Positions 25,138 through 37,291 of a stretch of 64,000 nt of DNA are shown here, one piece after another. A program made the translations under genes and the position numbers. The DNA is taken from the NCBI GenBank assembly GCA_905221605.1, contig CAJNDS010000331.1:95597-159596 (forward strand). Direction: 5' to 3'. The stretch is from Symbiodinium natans. Its lineage: Eukaryota > Sar > Dinophyceae > Suessiales > Symbiodiniaceae. Numbering within the stretch: the stretch's first letter is position 1; each line of letters starts with the position of its first letter. Under the pieces are notes generated by a model that ran no database searches, was not told where the DNA came from, and saw only the letters and a list, made by a program, of their open reading frames with translations.

Positions 25138-26246
25138 GTCGCCGACTCAATCCTGCCAAAGAAGAAAGTGTATTCCCAGACTCCTACCAAGGAGTCACCC
25201 CCCCAATGCAACATCTACACATTGCAATGGGTTATAACTCATCCACACGTTAATTTACCCGTGTCTCCAGTTCTCCTGCCAAGGAGAGACGGTTACCTCC
25301 TCGTACTTCTTTCTCCAAGACGGGTGTTCCAACTTCTGGATTGTGGCTTCTAAAAGCATGAACTCGTCCAGGTTGCGAGTTCAGCTCCTTCAATTTCTTC
25401 TCGAGCTCCTTGTAAGTCTCGCTGCTTTCAAGTGGTGCTGCTTACCGGAGCTAGAGCTCTTCCCCAACAACTCGAGGGCCCAGCTCTTCGACCACGCCTA
25501 TCCAACATGTCTGCTGTGAATGCAGTGTTCGCTTGGTGCACACACAGCACAAATCCACCTGGGAACTGCCAAGACTCTAAGCTCGAGCAGAACGCCTGGA
25601 CCCACATGTCATGCTGCTGTTAATTCCGAGTCGCAAGAACACAAACGATGCAGAACTCTGACTTGCGCTGCAATGTTTTGGACTCGCTGCTGCTTCGATG
25701 GCAACGACTCAACCGGATATGAAGTCTCCTGCCAAGGAGACCAACAGGAACTAGTTCTCAATCGATTTGCACATGAAGCGAGCAGGGGCGACACAGCAGT
25801 CCCATGCATGGTCGGCGCGACAGCACACGGGAGAATCACCTTCTGGATCCATGCAATTGCTGCTTGCACCTGACAGCATTGCACACCACCTGTAAAGTTT
25901 GCAAGGACCGACTGCTACTAAAAAAAACAGGCCTTTTGTTAACAATGTTTAACACTGCACAAAAAAGCAGTTTTCCGGTAAATTTAAAAGGAAAACTCAT
26001 TTTTTTGACACCGTTAAAAACTGTTGAACAAACATGCCTGTTAAAAACTTTGGGTGCCTCCCATGGAGTTCACACACAGGCCACACACACACACACATGA
26101 CCTCACTCTGAAAGAGCGGTCCGCCTCGAACTGGCGCTGCGTGTGTGTTACTGCCGCTCTGCGGTGCCACGCGCGCTGCCTCCGAGGCCAAACGCCAAGA
26201 AGGCCTGAAGCAGCCCCTGGGGCCCAATGCTTCAGGCTGCAGCATC

Positions 26247-26651
26247 CTAGCGGGATTGATGGCGCGCTCCGCGCTGCTCATCTCTGAAGAACTGGGCCTG
26301 TGCCAGCACTTCTTTTATGAGCCTTCGAACAAGAAGCTCCCTCCACATGATGGGGATTCTGGCTCTTTCCCGCTTGGATTTTGCCTTGCCGGACAGTGCA
26401 CATATTGGGAAAGTGGGCGTGACTCCATTGCTGTGTTGTTGCCACATCCACTTTAGACCCTCCCTGCAAACAGCTCTTTTTCTGACGTGCTGCAACAAGG
26501 AAACCCTACAAGAGAACTTAAACCCACAACAAGGACAAGTGACACCGGTCGGATTATACGCTTCAATGTCCAAGAGCGCATCACAGGCCGTCCAACAGAG
26601 TGAACTCGCCTCAAGAAGGCTATCCGCAGTTTTCACAGTTCCCCAAAGCAA
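26247..26651 (-). CDS. Possible C2H2-like fragment
   Basis: The minus frame contains CPCCGFKFSCRVSLLQHVRK followed by RAVC. This gives C-x2-C-x12-H-x5-C spacing, close to a zinc finger of the C2H2/C2HC kind, within otherwise coding-like sequence (PIMWRELLVRRLIKEVLAQA). No homologous family is recognised and it has no convincing ends, so it may be one exon or a remnant of the transposon material at 23.7-25.1 kb. Confidence 0.3.
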   Translation of the reverse strand: MLWGTVKTADSLLEASSLCWTACDALLDIEAYNPTGVTCPCCGFKFSCRVSLLQHVRKRAVCREGLKWMWQQHSNGVTPTFPICALSGKAKSKRERARIPIMWRELLVRRLIKEVLAQAQFFRDEQRGARHQSR

Positions 26652-26684
26652 CAGTGCCCTGCAAAGCCCAGGGCTTGGGCCCGG

Positions 26685-26805
26685 TTTTGGGTTTTGGGTT
26701 TTGGGTTTTGGGTTTACGGTTTAGGGTCAGGTCCGGGTTTCAGGTGCAGGATTCAAAGTTCAGACCTTCGCTTGGTGGTTTTGGGGTTTGGGGTTTTGGA
26801 ACCCT
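26685..26805. repeat. Telomere-like GGGTTTT/GGGTTTAGGG tract
   Basis: GGGTTTTGGGTTTTGGGTTT followed by GGTTTAGGGTCAGG and GGGTTTGGGG variants. Confidence 0.6.
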
Positions 26806-27749
26806 GGCTTCACCGGGTTCACCTCTTGATGGCACTTTCAGCCACAGGACAGCCAATGCAACACACACTCGCATATGACAGCACTGTACATATGTGCCTG
26901 CTGGCACTCCTGGTGGTCCTCGAGGATGGTGCACCTGCACATGCGCACTGCTGGCTTGTAACTACGTATTGCAGAACTCCTACGAAGGAGTGCTCATGCG
27001 CGCATGTTTCTACAAGCCCCGAACTCCTACCAAGGAGTTCACTCTTCCACTCCAAGCTCTTTGTTTTTCGCTCTTTGCAGGAAGATCCGACTTGTAGCTC
27101 GTTGACCCTCGCCCTGCTCGCCGTCGCCCCCCTTCTGCTGCTCGGCCTGGAATGTGAACTCTTCTCTTCGCAATGTAGCCAAGCATTCCCGAAGAGCAAG
27201 CAAGCACATGTTCTATCGATTCAGCGGTCATGACCGTGGCTTTCCATGTCCCGACTGAATCCAGTGTGTCCTCGGGGGCCTCGTCGTCCTTCTCGCTCTG
27301 GTTCTCGGCAGGTGGGGTCGCTGCAGCCTTCGGAGCGGCTCCAGCGCCCAATGCAAGTCGCTCCTGCCCACCAGGAGCGATACAAAACTGAAAAGAAACA
27401 CTAACAAAACAGACAAGCGTGCAAAGACTCTGGCCGGGCCTGGGAAATCCGGAGTGCGCCCACCTCCAATCCACGGCCAATCCTTCTTCTGATCCATTTG
27501 CGCTTGCAGCCACCCTCTTCAGGCCCTTGTTTCGGCCAGCTGGCGCCGTCAGCTGCACCTCCGGTGCACTTTCCCACCGGCCTTGGCCCCAATATTTGCG
27601 GTTGTATTTCTCACCAGACGGCTCAACCCACTCTTTCCTCCAATCCTTCACTTGTCCATGAGGTCGTCCTCGACCTCCATATCCTTGTAGCTGGTGAAGA
27701 TCTTGTGGGCCTCCGCAGCATGCTCGTCTGCCTCGTCCTGCCGCCACGG

Positions 27750-28075
27750 AATGCCGGTGGTGGCACATGGGGGTGGTGGTGGCGGTGGTACCTTCTGGCG
27801 GTGGTGGGTGGTGCCTGGTGGTGGTGTCGTGGTGGTACCTGGTGGTGATGGTGGTGCTGCCTGGTGATGGTGGTAGTGGTGGTGGCGGTGGTGGTGCTGG
27901 TGCTGGCGCTGCCGCTGGTGGGGGTACATGTGGTGGCATGTGGTGTTGGCACGTGGTGTTGGCGCACGTGGTGGCGGTCCGTGGTGGCGGTCCGTGGTGG
28001 TGGTGCGTGGTGGTGGTACGTGGTGGGTGGTGCGTGGTGATGGTCCTGGTACGTGGTGGTGGTGCGTGGAATGAG
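27750..28075. repeat. GTGGTGGTACGTGGTGG minisatellite
   Basis: About 320 bp of GGTGGTGGT units interspersed with ACGTGGTGG and CTGGTGG variants, as at 21.4 kb. His/Pro-rich frames on the minus strand here are artefacts of the repeat. Confidence 0.85.
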
Positions 28076-28578
28076 GCAAGGCGGGACATTGAGAGAAGCA
28101 TAGACCGAGTTCCCCTTCTCAAGTCCATATCAGTTTCTTTCTTGCTAAAAAGAAAGAGAAAGAGATAAGACTAGAGGAGGAGATTAGATTTCTTGAAAAA
28201 CCTTGCTCCTCCCCCTTCTCTTCGGCCCGGTCGCTCTTGCTCTCGCTCTTGGTCTCGTTCTTATCTGAGTGGTACGTCTCGTAGAGTTGGAAGAGGAGGA
28301 GGGGGAGGTTGAAAGGAATGAAAAGGAAGAAAGAGATTTGCTGAAGCAGAGCGGGAGATTGCTGAAAAGAGAAACAAAACAAAAAGCAACAGAATAACAG
28401 AAGAGAAGAGGAATTCACATGTTCTTCTTACTTTGTTCTTACCCCTGCGTCTTCTCCCCCTGACCCTGTCTCTCTTTCTCTATCTCCTTACTTTTCTGTT
28501 AAAGTGGTACGGGGGGTAGGGGAGGGAGGGGAGGGGAGGGAGGGAAGGGGGAGGGGGGTGGGGTAGGGGGGTAGGGCT

Positions 28579-29217
28579 ATGCAGGCTATTTGCGGCTATT
28601 CGAAGCAAGCCCTGACTCTTGCGTCAAGTTGTGTCTGCGTCTTCATCTGCGCGTCAAAAAACTCCGGCGAACCTCTGGAGTTGGAGAAAGGCGAGACACG
28701 ACGAAGAAGCACTGAGAGAGTTGACGAGACAGTTGACTCAGAAATGAGTCAGAATGAGTCTGCTCTGGAAGGCTGGTTCTTGTCACATGAAGCCATGGGG
28801 ATCCCGGAAGCCTTCCTTCACACGAGCCTGAAGAAGAACTCCAAGGGACAGCGCTCGCAACGAGCCGAGTCCACGACCAAGGACCTCAACCAGGAGACTC
28901 GCCGAGACTCTCACTCACTCTCAGTTAGTTTCTCTCACTCGCTCTCGCCCAAGGAATGAATGGGATCTGTGACACAGAAACACAGAGCGGGTTGAGAGGA
29001 GAACTTCAAGCTCCGCCAGGCAGAGGCCGAGATCCTGCCCCTTGCACAACGGAAGGAGAGAAAAGAGGGAAGGAGAGAAAGGAGAGAAAGGAGAGAAGAA
29101 AGAGGAACCTGACTTGAAGGAGAGACAAAAGTGAGTGAAATCTCTTCTCTGAGGAAGCGCACGGCGGAAGCGCTCGGCGGCCTGCTGCACGAGCTGCGGA
29201 GCGAGGCGAGGCCCAGA
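28579..29217 (+). CDS. Cluster of exon-like islands in GA/CT-rich sequence
   Basis: Coding-like patches occur in the plus direction. At about 28750-28900 the frame contains ESALEGWFLSHEAMGIPEAF. At 28999-29058 it reads ENFKLRQAEAEILPLAQRKE, and at 29161-29217 it reads TAEALGGLLHELRSEARP. They are separated by CT- or GA-rich stretches and have the Leu/Glu/Arg helical character of the islands at 5.5 and 13-15 kb. No domain was recognised and splice sites are unresolved. Confidence 0.3.
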
Positions 29218-30109
29218 GACAAGTTAGAGAGAGAGAGAGTGTTGCCAGAGCTTTAGAGAGTTAGAGATAGAGTTAGTGTTTTAGATAAAGTTAGAGTTAG
29301 AGAGCTGGAGAGTTTTATGGAGATGGAGTTCGAGAAGGAGCTCAGGGCCCGTTAAATGCGCATGTCGAAGGAGCTCACTAAGTCACTAAGCTGGAGCCCG
29401 AAGCAAGCGACTGCCGGGCTTGGTTCCTTAAACGTGGTGCAGGGGCTGGAGCCCTAAACCAAAGACTGCAGGGCCTTGAGGCCTAGACTCTAAGGACTGC
29501 AGGGCTTGAGCGTGTACAGGGTCCTATGAACGGAAAACAGGAGCAACGAGCCTCTCAATAGGGGGCTTACAGGGCGTTGAATCACTGCACCCGGGGGGGG
29601 GGGGAGGGGCATCGATAATCGGAGGTGATCAACAGCGTTTTCGAAGACTTTTAGAAGCAATTCCCTAAGTATTGCTTTTGAGTAAAGGGTGAGGGTTTAG
29701 GATCCAACTCAAAAATCTTGCTATGTTTTGTAGATCTGCCCTCAACGGTGAAAGTTACTATGAACCAGTAACCGAGGTCACCGAGCCCCGCACACAAGTG
29801 GGCAATCTCCAGCTGCAGTAGGGGCAGCCGTGTGCTTTACGACATCTCCAGCTGCAAGTGTGGTGTTAGCACAGGCACATGAAGTCTTGAGCCAAGAGTC
29901 GGCATGCTGTCTGGCTGCTGAGGGATATAGGGAAGTGAGCATTTTAGCACACCCGCTGGGGCGAAGTTTGGAAAGTCCTCCGAAACAAAGAACAAAGTCC
30001 ACACTAAACTCTTCCAGAGTCCTCCGCTACCACATCGAAACTCGAGCCCAGCCCTAAACCCTGAGTTTTCTGGAAAGTCCCAAACCTGAAGCCTGGCATA
30101 GGCTTTCGT

Positions 30110-30143
<34 letters not shown>

Positions 30144-31880
30144 GGGCAGGCGGGGTTCACTGTAAACTCCAGCGGCCAGGAGGGGGTATTCGCCGATTAT
30201 CGCATTGAGGGCGCCTGCAGCAGCCCCCAACTGATTGAGCCCCACTTGCCTCACTTGCCCCACTTGCTTCTCCAGAAGAACTAATTCATTTTGCCACACT
30301 TGCCCCATGTGCTCCACGCCCCACCTGCCCCACGTAACGGGGCAAGCGGCAGAAGACACTGAGCGGTGCAGGTTTGCATTCTCTTGATTCTTGAATCCTA
30401 CTCAATTGTCCGGGTCGTGAGGGCTTCCCGTGCGCTCACGGCGATGGGTCGGCGGGGATCGAGAGCTCTCCAAAAACTCTTAAAAGAACTTAAGGAACCG
30501 CCATAAGGCAAAGAACAGCCGTATGGGTGTCCAATTCGTCGCTGGGAGGCCACGCTGCTGCACCGTGCCTCACAAGCAGCAGCAGTCCTGGACAGAATTT
30601 TTGCAACTTTTCGAGTACATACTTCATTCAAAACCCCTTGTTGGACCCTCAGTTGGGGCCGTGTCGTGACAGGGAGCTTAACTCTCGCGATGCACTCTGC
30701 TCGGAGGACCTGATTGCAGCCTTCGCCGGCTACGCTCTCTCGGCCAGTTGTGTTCGGCGGGGCACGCAGTTGCAAGGCAGTAGGTAAAGACTGGAAGTGT
30801 TGAACTTGGCAAGATAGCACGAAGGAAGAGTCTTTTTTGATCTCGCGCTATTGCGGGCAATACAGTAGCACTTCGGTTCCCAAATATCTGCACTCCACGG
30901 CCCTCGGCTAGAGGCTTCTCTAAGCCTTGCGAGACCTTTGCAGGATTCTTGCGGGTTGGGGGAGAGCCGAGAAAAACAGGGGAAGCTGGGCTTCAATCGA
31001 ACACGAGGTCTCTCGGGTCCAGCTCAGAGTCCTTCTTCGGAACTTTTTGTGTTGTCCTGGAGTGCGGAGGGGTCCCGCCCAGTCCAGCTGCTTCTCGAAG
31101 AAGGAGCCCCTTTTCTTGGAGAGCCCTCTTGGAATCTCCACCTTGCTTCTGTAGAATGATGAAAATTGAATGAGTTGAGGCCAGAGATGCGCGACGCACC
31201 GGAGGCTCCTATCGCCGTCAAGGCTCATGGGACTCATGGGACTCATGGGGCTCATGTCATCATGTTATGGAGCTTGGCACATGTCATGGAGGCCGCACGG
31301 TTCAGGAGCCATCTGTGTCCTCCTCGCTCTTATCTCCTCTCGCCTCCCTCTTCCGTCGTCTCTCCTCTCTCCTGTCTCCTCTCTCTCCTCTCCTCTCCTG
31401 CTGTCGCCCCTCTCCCTCTTCCCTATTCCCTCTCCCTTTCCCCCATCCCCGCCCTCACCTCCCCTTCCCACTCCCCTCTCTTCTTTTTTTCTCTCCTCTC
31501 TCTCTTACTCACGATCACGGTCAGGCTGGGAGGCATCCCTTGCTGGACCGTGGCTACAGAGATAGAGTGAAAGAGTTCCGCCAAAGTTCTGTCACCTTTG
31601 AAGAGCGGGGAGGGGGGGGGGGGGAAATAAGGGGACAGGGACAGAGAGCGAGAGCGAGAGAGGGAGACGGAGAGGGAAAGGAGAGGGGCTGCGAGGCAGA
31701 TTCCACTGAGTGTCTTTGCTCGTAAGAGGACCGTCTTGGGGATTTTGAGCCGGTCGACTTCTACATGGATGGGACCTGCCACTTCCAGACAATCACAGGA
31801 GCAGTCCCTTTTTCGTGTTATCGGGCATGTGACGCTGTCACTGTGTGATGGTTTGTGGTGTGCGTGTGTGGGAGGGGGGA
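29218..31880. other. No gene recognised; poly-G run at 30102-30140
   Basis: Mixed sequence with a long G homopolymer near 30102-30140 and a CT-rich tract at 31360-31510. Open frames of up to 150 codons occur on both strands without recognisable motifs. Confidence 0.35.
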
Positions 31881-31889
31881 AAGGAGGGA

Positions 31890-32118
<229 letters not shown>

Positions 32119-32506
32119 GCGTGAGCTTTGATTTGCAAAAACGAGAGGTTGCCATGCCTGCACGGGCTGCCCTGACCGAAACTCATTCACACCAGTCAGT
32201 GATGTACCGGCTACCCTTCTCTGACTTGAAACATTCGGCTCCTTGCAGGTTCCTGATTGGTCTTCCATCACACTGATGTTCACAGGTTGTCCTCGACCTT
32301 GCGTGCATGCTGTGAGAGTTTGCGCGCGTGTACGCGTGGGCGTGCGCGCACAGGAAGCTTTGTCAGCTTTGTGGGTTGCTGCTGCTTTTGTTTAAACCGT
32401 CCAACAGTGCATTTCCCGGTTCAGGCGCAGGGTTTTCACAGGGCCCACATAATGCCAGTGAGCACTGGGATCACGAAATTGTTTTGCTCATTTTTGCTCT
32501 CAGGAT

Positions 32507-32812
32507 TCAGTGCTGCGAGGCTGCAGTGCTGCAGGCTTCTGCACAGTTCAGCATTCTGAGGCCTTGAGAGCGCTGAAGAGCTGCTAAGACAACAATGTTG
32601 AAACTCTGAGAAGCCAACTTAAGCCAACTTGAAGATGCTAGAATCTTCAGAAGCTGCTGCAAAGTATCCGGGGATGAGTCCAACAAAAAGCGGGCGCGGG
32701 GGTGGCGGCCACACACACGCTCTATTTGAGTCAAGATGTGGGTGACACGATCTCCAACAAAACCACCCGCGGTGCGACCTTCACTACTGAGACGCAAGGT
32801 TTGCCAACCCAA
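32507..32812 (-). CDS. Exon-like frame in tandem unit, copy 1
   Basis: The minus frame reads [20 protein letters not shown] and later [20 protein letters not shown], coding-like and helical, unlike the surrounding TG repeats. A second coding-like stretch, [20 protein letters not shown] then [15 protein letters not shown], lies upstream on the same strand (about 32904-33014). The two could be adjacent exons, with an AG at about 32815 as acceptor. The protein family was not recognised. Identical copies occur at 33584-33889 and 34661-34966. Confidence 0.35.
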   Translation of the reverse strand: MGWQTLRLSSEGRTAGGFVGDRVTHILTQIERVCGRHPRARFLLDSSPDTLQQLLKILASSSWLKLASQSFNIVVLAALQRSQGLRMLNCAEACSTAASQH

Positions 32813-33012
32813 CTATTTCAACATACCGGTGCGACACGAACCTCTACAACATCACAATAATCACAATCCAGAACAGATAGCTTATTACCCATCAGACAGC
32901 ACATCATTCAACGCCATTTTCCTCAGCATCGTCCACATCCTCTACCACGTTTTCTTGCTTCAGCGCGCCAGCGAGCGCAACTGCAAGTGTGCTGGCATCA
33001 ACAAAGCCAGAC

Positions 33013-33056
<44 letters not shown>

Positions 33057-33257
33057 TGTGTCTGTCTGTGTCTGTCTGTGTCTGTCTGTGTCTGTCTGTG
33101 TCTGTGCGTGATGGAGTGCTTGTCCATGTGTGGCGGTGTGTGTGTGTGTGTGTCTCTGTGTGTGATGGAGTGCTTGTCCATGTGTGGCGGGGTGTGTGTG
33201 TGTGTGTGTGTGAGTGTGCGCGCACGTGTGTCCGTGTGTGTCCATGTGTGCGCGCGC

Positions 33258-33326
<69 letters not shown>

Positions 33327-33583
33327 TGTGTGTGTGTGTGTGTGTCTGTGTGAGTGTGTGTCTCTTGTGTGTGTGTGTGTGTTTGTGTCCACATGTGCGC
33401 GTGTGTGTGTGTGTGTGTGTGTGTGTTTGTTTGTGGGTGTGTGTGTGTGTGTGTGTCCGCGTGTGTCCGTGTGTGTCCGCGTGTGTCCGTGTGTGTCCGT
33501 GTGTGTCCGTGTGTGTGCGTGTGTGTCCGTGTGTGTGCGTGTGTGTCCGTCCGTGTGTGTCCGTGCGTGCGTGCTCTCAGGAT

Positions 33584-33889
33584 TCAGTGCTGCGAGGCTG
33601 CAGTGCTGCAGGCTTCTGCACAGTTCAGCATTCTGAGGCCTTGAGAGCGCTGAAGAGCTGCTAAGACAACAATGTTGAAACTCTGAGAAGCCAACTTAAG
33701 CCAACTTGAAGATGCTAGAATCTTCAGAAGCTGCTGCAAAGTATCCGGGGATGAGTCCAACAAAAAGCGGGCGCGGGGGTGGCGGCCACACACACGCTCT
33801 ATTTGAGTCAAGATGTGGGTGACACGATCTCCAACAAAACCACCCGCGGTGCGACCTTCACTACTGAGACGCAAGGTTTGCCAACCCAA
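33584..33889 (-). CDS. Exon-like frame in tandem unit, copy 2
   Basis: Identical in translation to the frame at 32507-32812; its partner exon candidate is at about 33981-34091. Confidence 0.35.
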   Translation of the reverse strand: MGWQTLRLSSEGRTAGGFVGDRVTHILTQIERVCGRHPRARFLLDSSPDTLQQLLKILASSSWLKLASQSFNIVVLAALQRSQGLRMLNCAEACSTAASQH

Positions 33890-34089
33890 CTATTTCAACA
33901 TACCGGTGCGACACGAACCTCTACAACATCACAATAATCACAATCCAGAACAGATAGCTTATTACCCATCAGACAGCACATCATTCAACGCCATTTTCCT
34001 CAGCATCGTCCACATCCTCTACCACGTTTTCTTGCTTCAGCGCGCCAGCGAGCGCAACTGCAAGTGTGCTGGCATCAACAAAGCCAGAC

Positions 34090-34133
<44 letters not shown>

Positions 34134-34334
34134 TGTGTCTGTCTGTGTCTGTCTGTGTCTGTCTGTGTCTGTCTGTGTCTGTGCGTGATGGAGTGCTTGT
34201 CCATGTGTGGCGGTGTGTGTGTGTGTGTGTCTCTGTGTGTGATGGAGTGCTTGTCCATGTGTGGCGGGGTGTGTGTGTGTGTGTGTGTGAGTGTGCGCGC
34301 ACGTGTGTCCGTGTGTGTCCATGTGTGCGCGCGC

Positions 34335-34403
<69 letters not shown>

Positions 34404-34660
34404 TGTGTGTGTGTGTGTGTGTCTGTGTGAGTGTGTGTCTCTTGTGTGTGTGTGTGTGTTTGTGTCCACATGTGCGCGTGTGTGTGTGTGTGTGTGTGTG
34501 TGTTTGTTTGTGGGTGTGTGTGTGTGTGTGTGTCCGCGTGTGTCCGTGTGTGTCCGCGTGTGTCCGTGTGTGTCCGTGTGTGTCCGTGTGTGTGCGTGTG
34601 TGTCCGTGTGTGTGCGTGTGTGTCCGTCCGTGTGTGTCCGTGCGTGCGTGCTCTCAGGAT

Positions 34661-34966
34661 TCAGTGCTGCGAGGCTGCAGTGCTGCAGGCTTCTGCACAG
34701 TTCAGCATTCTGAGGCCTTGAGAGCGCTGAAGAGCTGCTAAGACAACAATGTTGAAACTCTGAGAAGCCAACTTAAGCCAACTTGAAGATGCTAGAATCT
34801 TCAGAAGCTGCTGCAAAGTATCCGGGGATGAGTCCAACAAAAAGCGGGCGCGGGGGTGGCGGCCACACACACGCTCTATTTGAGTCAAGATGTGGGTGAC
34901 ACGATCTCCAACAAAACCACCCGCGGTGCGACCTTCACTACTGAGACGCAAGGTTTGCCAACCCAA
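34661..34966 (-). CDS. Exon-like frame in tandem unit, copy 3
   Basis: Identical in translation to the other two copies; its partner exon candidate is at about 35058-35168. Confidence 0.35.
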   Translation of the reverse strand: MGWQTLRLSSEGRTAGGFVGDRVTHILTQIERVCGRHPRARFLLDSSPDTLQQLLKILASSSWLKLASQSFNIVVLAALQRSQGLRMLNCAEACSTAASQH

Positions 34967-35163
34967 CTATTTCAACATACCGGTGCGACACGAACCTCTA
35001 CAACATCACAATAATCACAATCCAGAACAGATAGCTTATTACCCATCAGACAGCACATCATTCAACGCCATTTTCCTCAGCATCGTCCACATCCTCTACC
35101 ACGTTTTCTTGCTTCAGCGCGCCAGCGAGCGCAACTGCAAGTGTGCTGGCATCAACAAAGCCA

Positions 35164-35395
35164 GACGGTGTGTGTGTGTGTGTGTGTGTGTGTGTCTGTG
35201 TCTGTCTGTGTCTGTCTGTGTCTGTCTGTGTCTGTCTGTGTCTGTGCGTGATGGAGTGCTTGTCCATGTGTGGCGGTGTGTGTGTGTGTGTCTCTGTGTG
35301 TGATGGAGTGCTTGTCCATGTGTGGCGGGGTGTGTGTGTGTGTGTGTGTGAGTGTGCGCGCACGTGTGTCCGTGTGTGTCCATGTGTGCGCGCGC

Positions 35396-35464
<69 letters not shown>

Positions 35465-35538
35465 TGTGTGTGTGTGTGTGTGTCTGTGTGAGTGTGTGTC
35501 TCTTGTGTGTGTGTGTGTGTTTGTGTCCACATGTGCGC

Positions 35539-35569
<31 letters not shown>

Positions 35570-35732
35570 TTTGTGGGTGTGTGTGTGTGTGTGTGTGTCC
35601 GCGTGTGTCCGTGTGTGTCCGCGTGTGTCCGTGTGTGTCCGTGTGTGTCCGTGTGTGTGCGTGTGTGTCCGTGCGTGTGTGTCCGTCCGTGTGTGTCCGT
35701 GCGTGCGTGCGTGCGTGCGTGCGTGCGTGGGT

Positions 35733-35796
<64 letters not shown>

Positions 35797-36314
35797 GGTG
35801 TCCCCGTGTGTCCGTTGGCCGTGTGTCCCGGGTGTCCTTGTGTCCGTGTGGTCCGTATGTCCGTTTGTTTGTGTGTGTGTGTGTCCGTGTGTGTCCGTGT
35901 GTGGTCCGGTGTGTGTGTGTGGTGGGTCCGGGTGTGTGTTGTGGGTGTCCGGTGTGTTGGTGTGGTGTGGTCCCGTGTGGTGTGTGTGTGTGTGTCCGTG
36001 CGTGCCGTGCGGCATGTCCGTGCGTGCGTGCGTTGGTGTGCGTGCGTGTGCGTGCGTGCAGGCGTGCGTGCGTGTCGTGCGTGCGCGTGCGTGCTGTGCT
36101 TGCGGTGGTGTGTGTGTGTGGTTGGGTGTGTGTGTGTGTGTGTGGGTGGTGGGTGTGTGGTGGGTGGGTTCGTGCGGGCGTGCGTGCGTCGGGCGGGCGG
36201 CAGGGCGGCGGGCGGGCAGTCGTGCGCCAGGCGTGGTTGTGTGGTGTGTGTTTGTTGTGTGTGTGTGTGCGTGTGCGTGCGTGCGTGTGCGTCTCTGTGC
36301 GTGCGTGCGTGCGT

Positions 36315-36347
<33 letters not shown>
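35164..36347. repeat. Compound (TG)n with TGTCCG, TGCG and TGGG variants
   Basis: Nearly pure TG-type sequence in which TGTGTGTCCG and GTGCGTGC blocks alternate. Open frames of more than 400 codons on both strands encode only Cys-Val or Thr-His repeats. Confidence 0.95.
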
Positions 36348-36351
<4 letters not shown>

Positions 36352-36789
36352 CGCCTGAACATGGTGATCGCTGTGACTGACATTTCCATTTGCAGGGGGC
36401 AGTGACCCGCTCATACGCTCACTGCCAATGAAGCTGCTTATGAGTTGGGAGGATATCCAGGCTGATCACCTGGACGTACCTGCATGTGGAGTACCTGGGC
36501 AACGCCGTTGCAGCTGGTATCCACCACACTTTTTGTGACATCATGTACCCTGAAGTCCCAAAAGTCCCATCTCGATGATCGCACCGCTGTGCCTTGGATC
36601 GCCAGCACCTTGGATTTATGGGCCTTGGATACCACAACTGGCAACAGGAGCTGCCGCTCGAGGCAGGCAACCATGCTCCTTTTCATTCTTCCCTTCTTCT
36701 TGACTCCTCTTGAGTGTGTTGTGGGTCTGGTGGTTGGTACATGTTGGTACCCTGATCACTGCATCAGTTCATGCCAAGCCAAAGTGTGT
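36348..36789 (+). repeat. Element B pseudo-LTR, left
   Basis: Starts at TAAACGCCTGAACATGG immediately after (TG)n. Ends at GCCAAGCCAAAGTGTGT, after which the interior (ACCAGCGCTGG) begins. Confidence 0.8.
36398..36480 (+). ncRNA. Pseudoknot plus hairpin RNA, element B left copy
   Basis: Stem 1 is GGCAGTGA (36398-36405) with TCACTGCC (36419-36426). The loop of stem 1, CCCGCTCATA (36406-36415), pairs with TATGAG (36439-36444) and GGG (36447-36449), forming an H-type pseudoknot. A hairpin follows: CCAGG (36457-36461), loop CTGATCA, CCTGG (36469-36473), closed by GG-TAT/GTACC with a bulged A. It has the same topology and conserved unpaired positions as element A but different stem sequences. Confidence 0.65.
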
Positions 36790-37291
36790 ACCAGCGCTGG
36801 TTTTTCCCGACATGGGGCCAGATCGCAGGGGCATGTGCCCGAGCCCGCGATAGCGGATGAGTGAATCACAACGTTGCAGACGCTTGTTCTCATCCATCGG
36901 GATCATCTGCAGTAGGATGACATGTGCCCACAGTGGGCTTCATCGGGATCATCGGTCACTGCACGGTCAAGGGCCGCGGTCAAGGGTTGATCAGTAGAGA
37001 CAGCTTGCTGAACATGTGCTTTCCCTAGGAGTGCAGGTAGATCGTCTGTGCATGTGCAGGTAGGAGGACCAGGTAGGCACGCGCTCAAGGTATCCGGAAT
37101 CCTTAAACAGACATGTCATTGACTGTCCTCCCATGATGCTGTCTGACCCCCTGTTTTGTTGATTTCGCGTTTCTTGTTGCCTCCTGGTGTCGTTCCTGTT
37201 TTGTTGTCTCTGCCTCCTCTCTTGTTGCTGTTCATGACTGGCTTGCTGACGCCAGCTTGCTTCTTCGCGCGTGTGTGTGTGTGTGTGTGTG

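Larger units (their letters stand above)
25179..27040. repeat. Dispersed short hairpin family, CTCCT-NCCA-AGGAG
   Basis: Five perfect hairpins with four-base loops lie at 25179-25196, 25272-25287, 25724-25741, 26976-26991 and 27021-27040. The core is CTCCT(A/G)C(C/G)AAGGAG. The outer stem bases differ between copies but always pair. Confidence 0.65.
32494..35163. repeat. 1,077-bp tandem unit, two full copies plus a third partial
   Basis: Units begin at about 32494, 33571 and 34648 with TGCTCTCAGGATTCAGTGCT. Each has about 520 bp of complex sequence followed by about 555 bp of TG-rich sequence. The first two copies look identical by eye even within the microsatellite, and translated frames are identical, which points to very recent duplication or an assembly artefact. 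The third copy's TG part is rearranged and runs into the long TG domain. Confidence 0.85.

Noticed and set aside
32736-36405. Cys-Val and Thr-His repeat proteins of up to 443 residues
   Set aside because: Pure translations of (TG)n/(CA)n; nothing supports expression.
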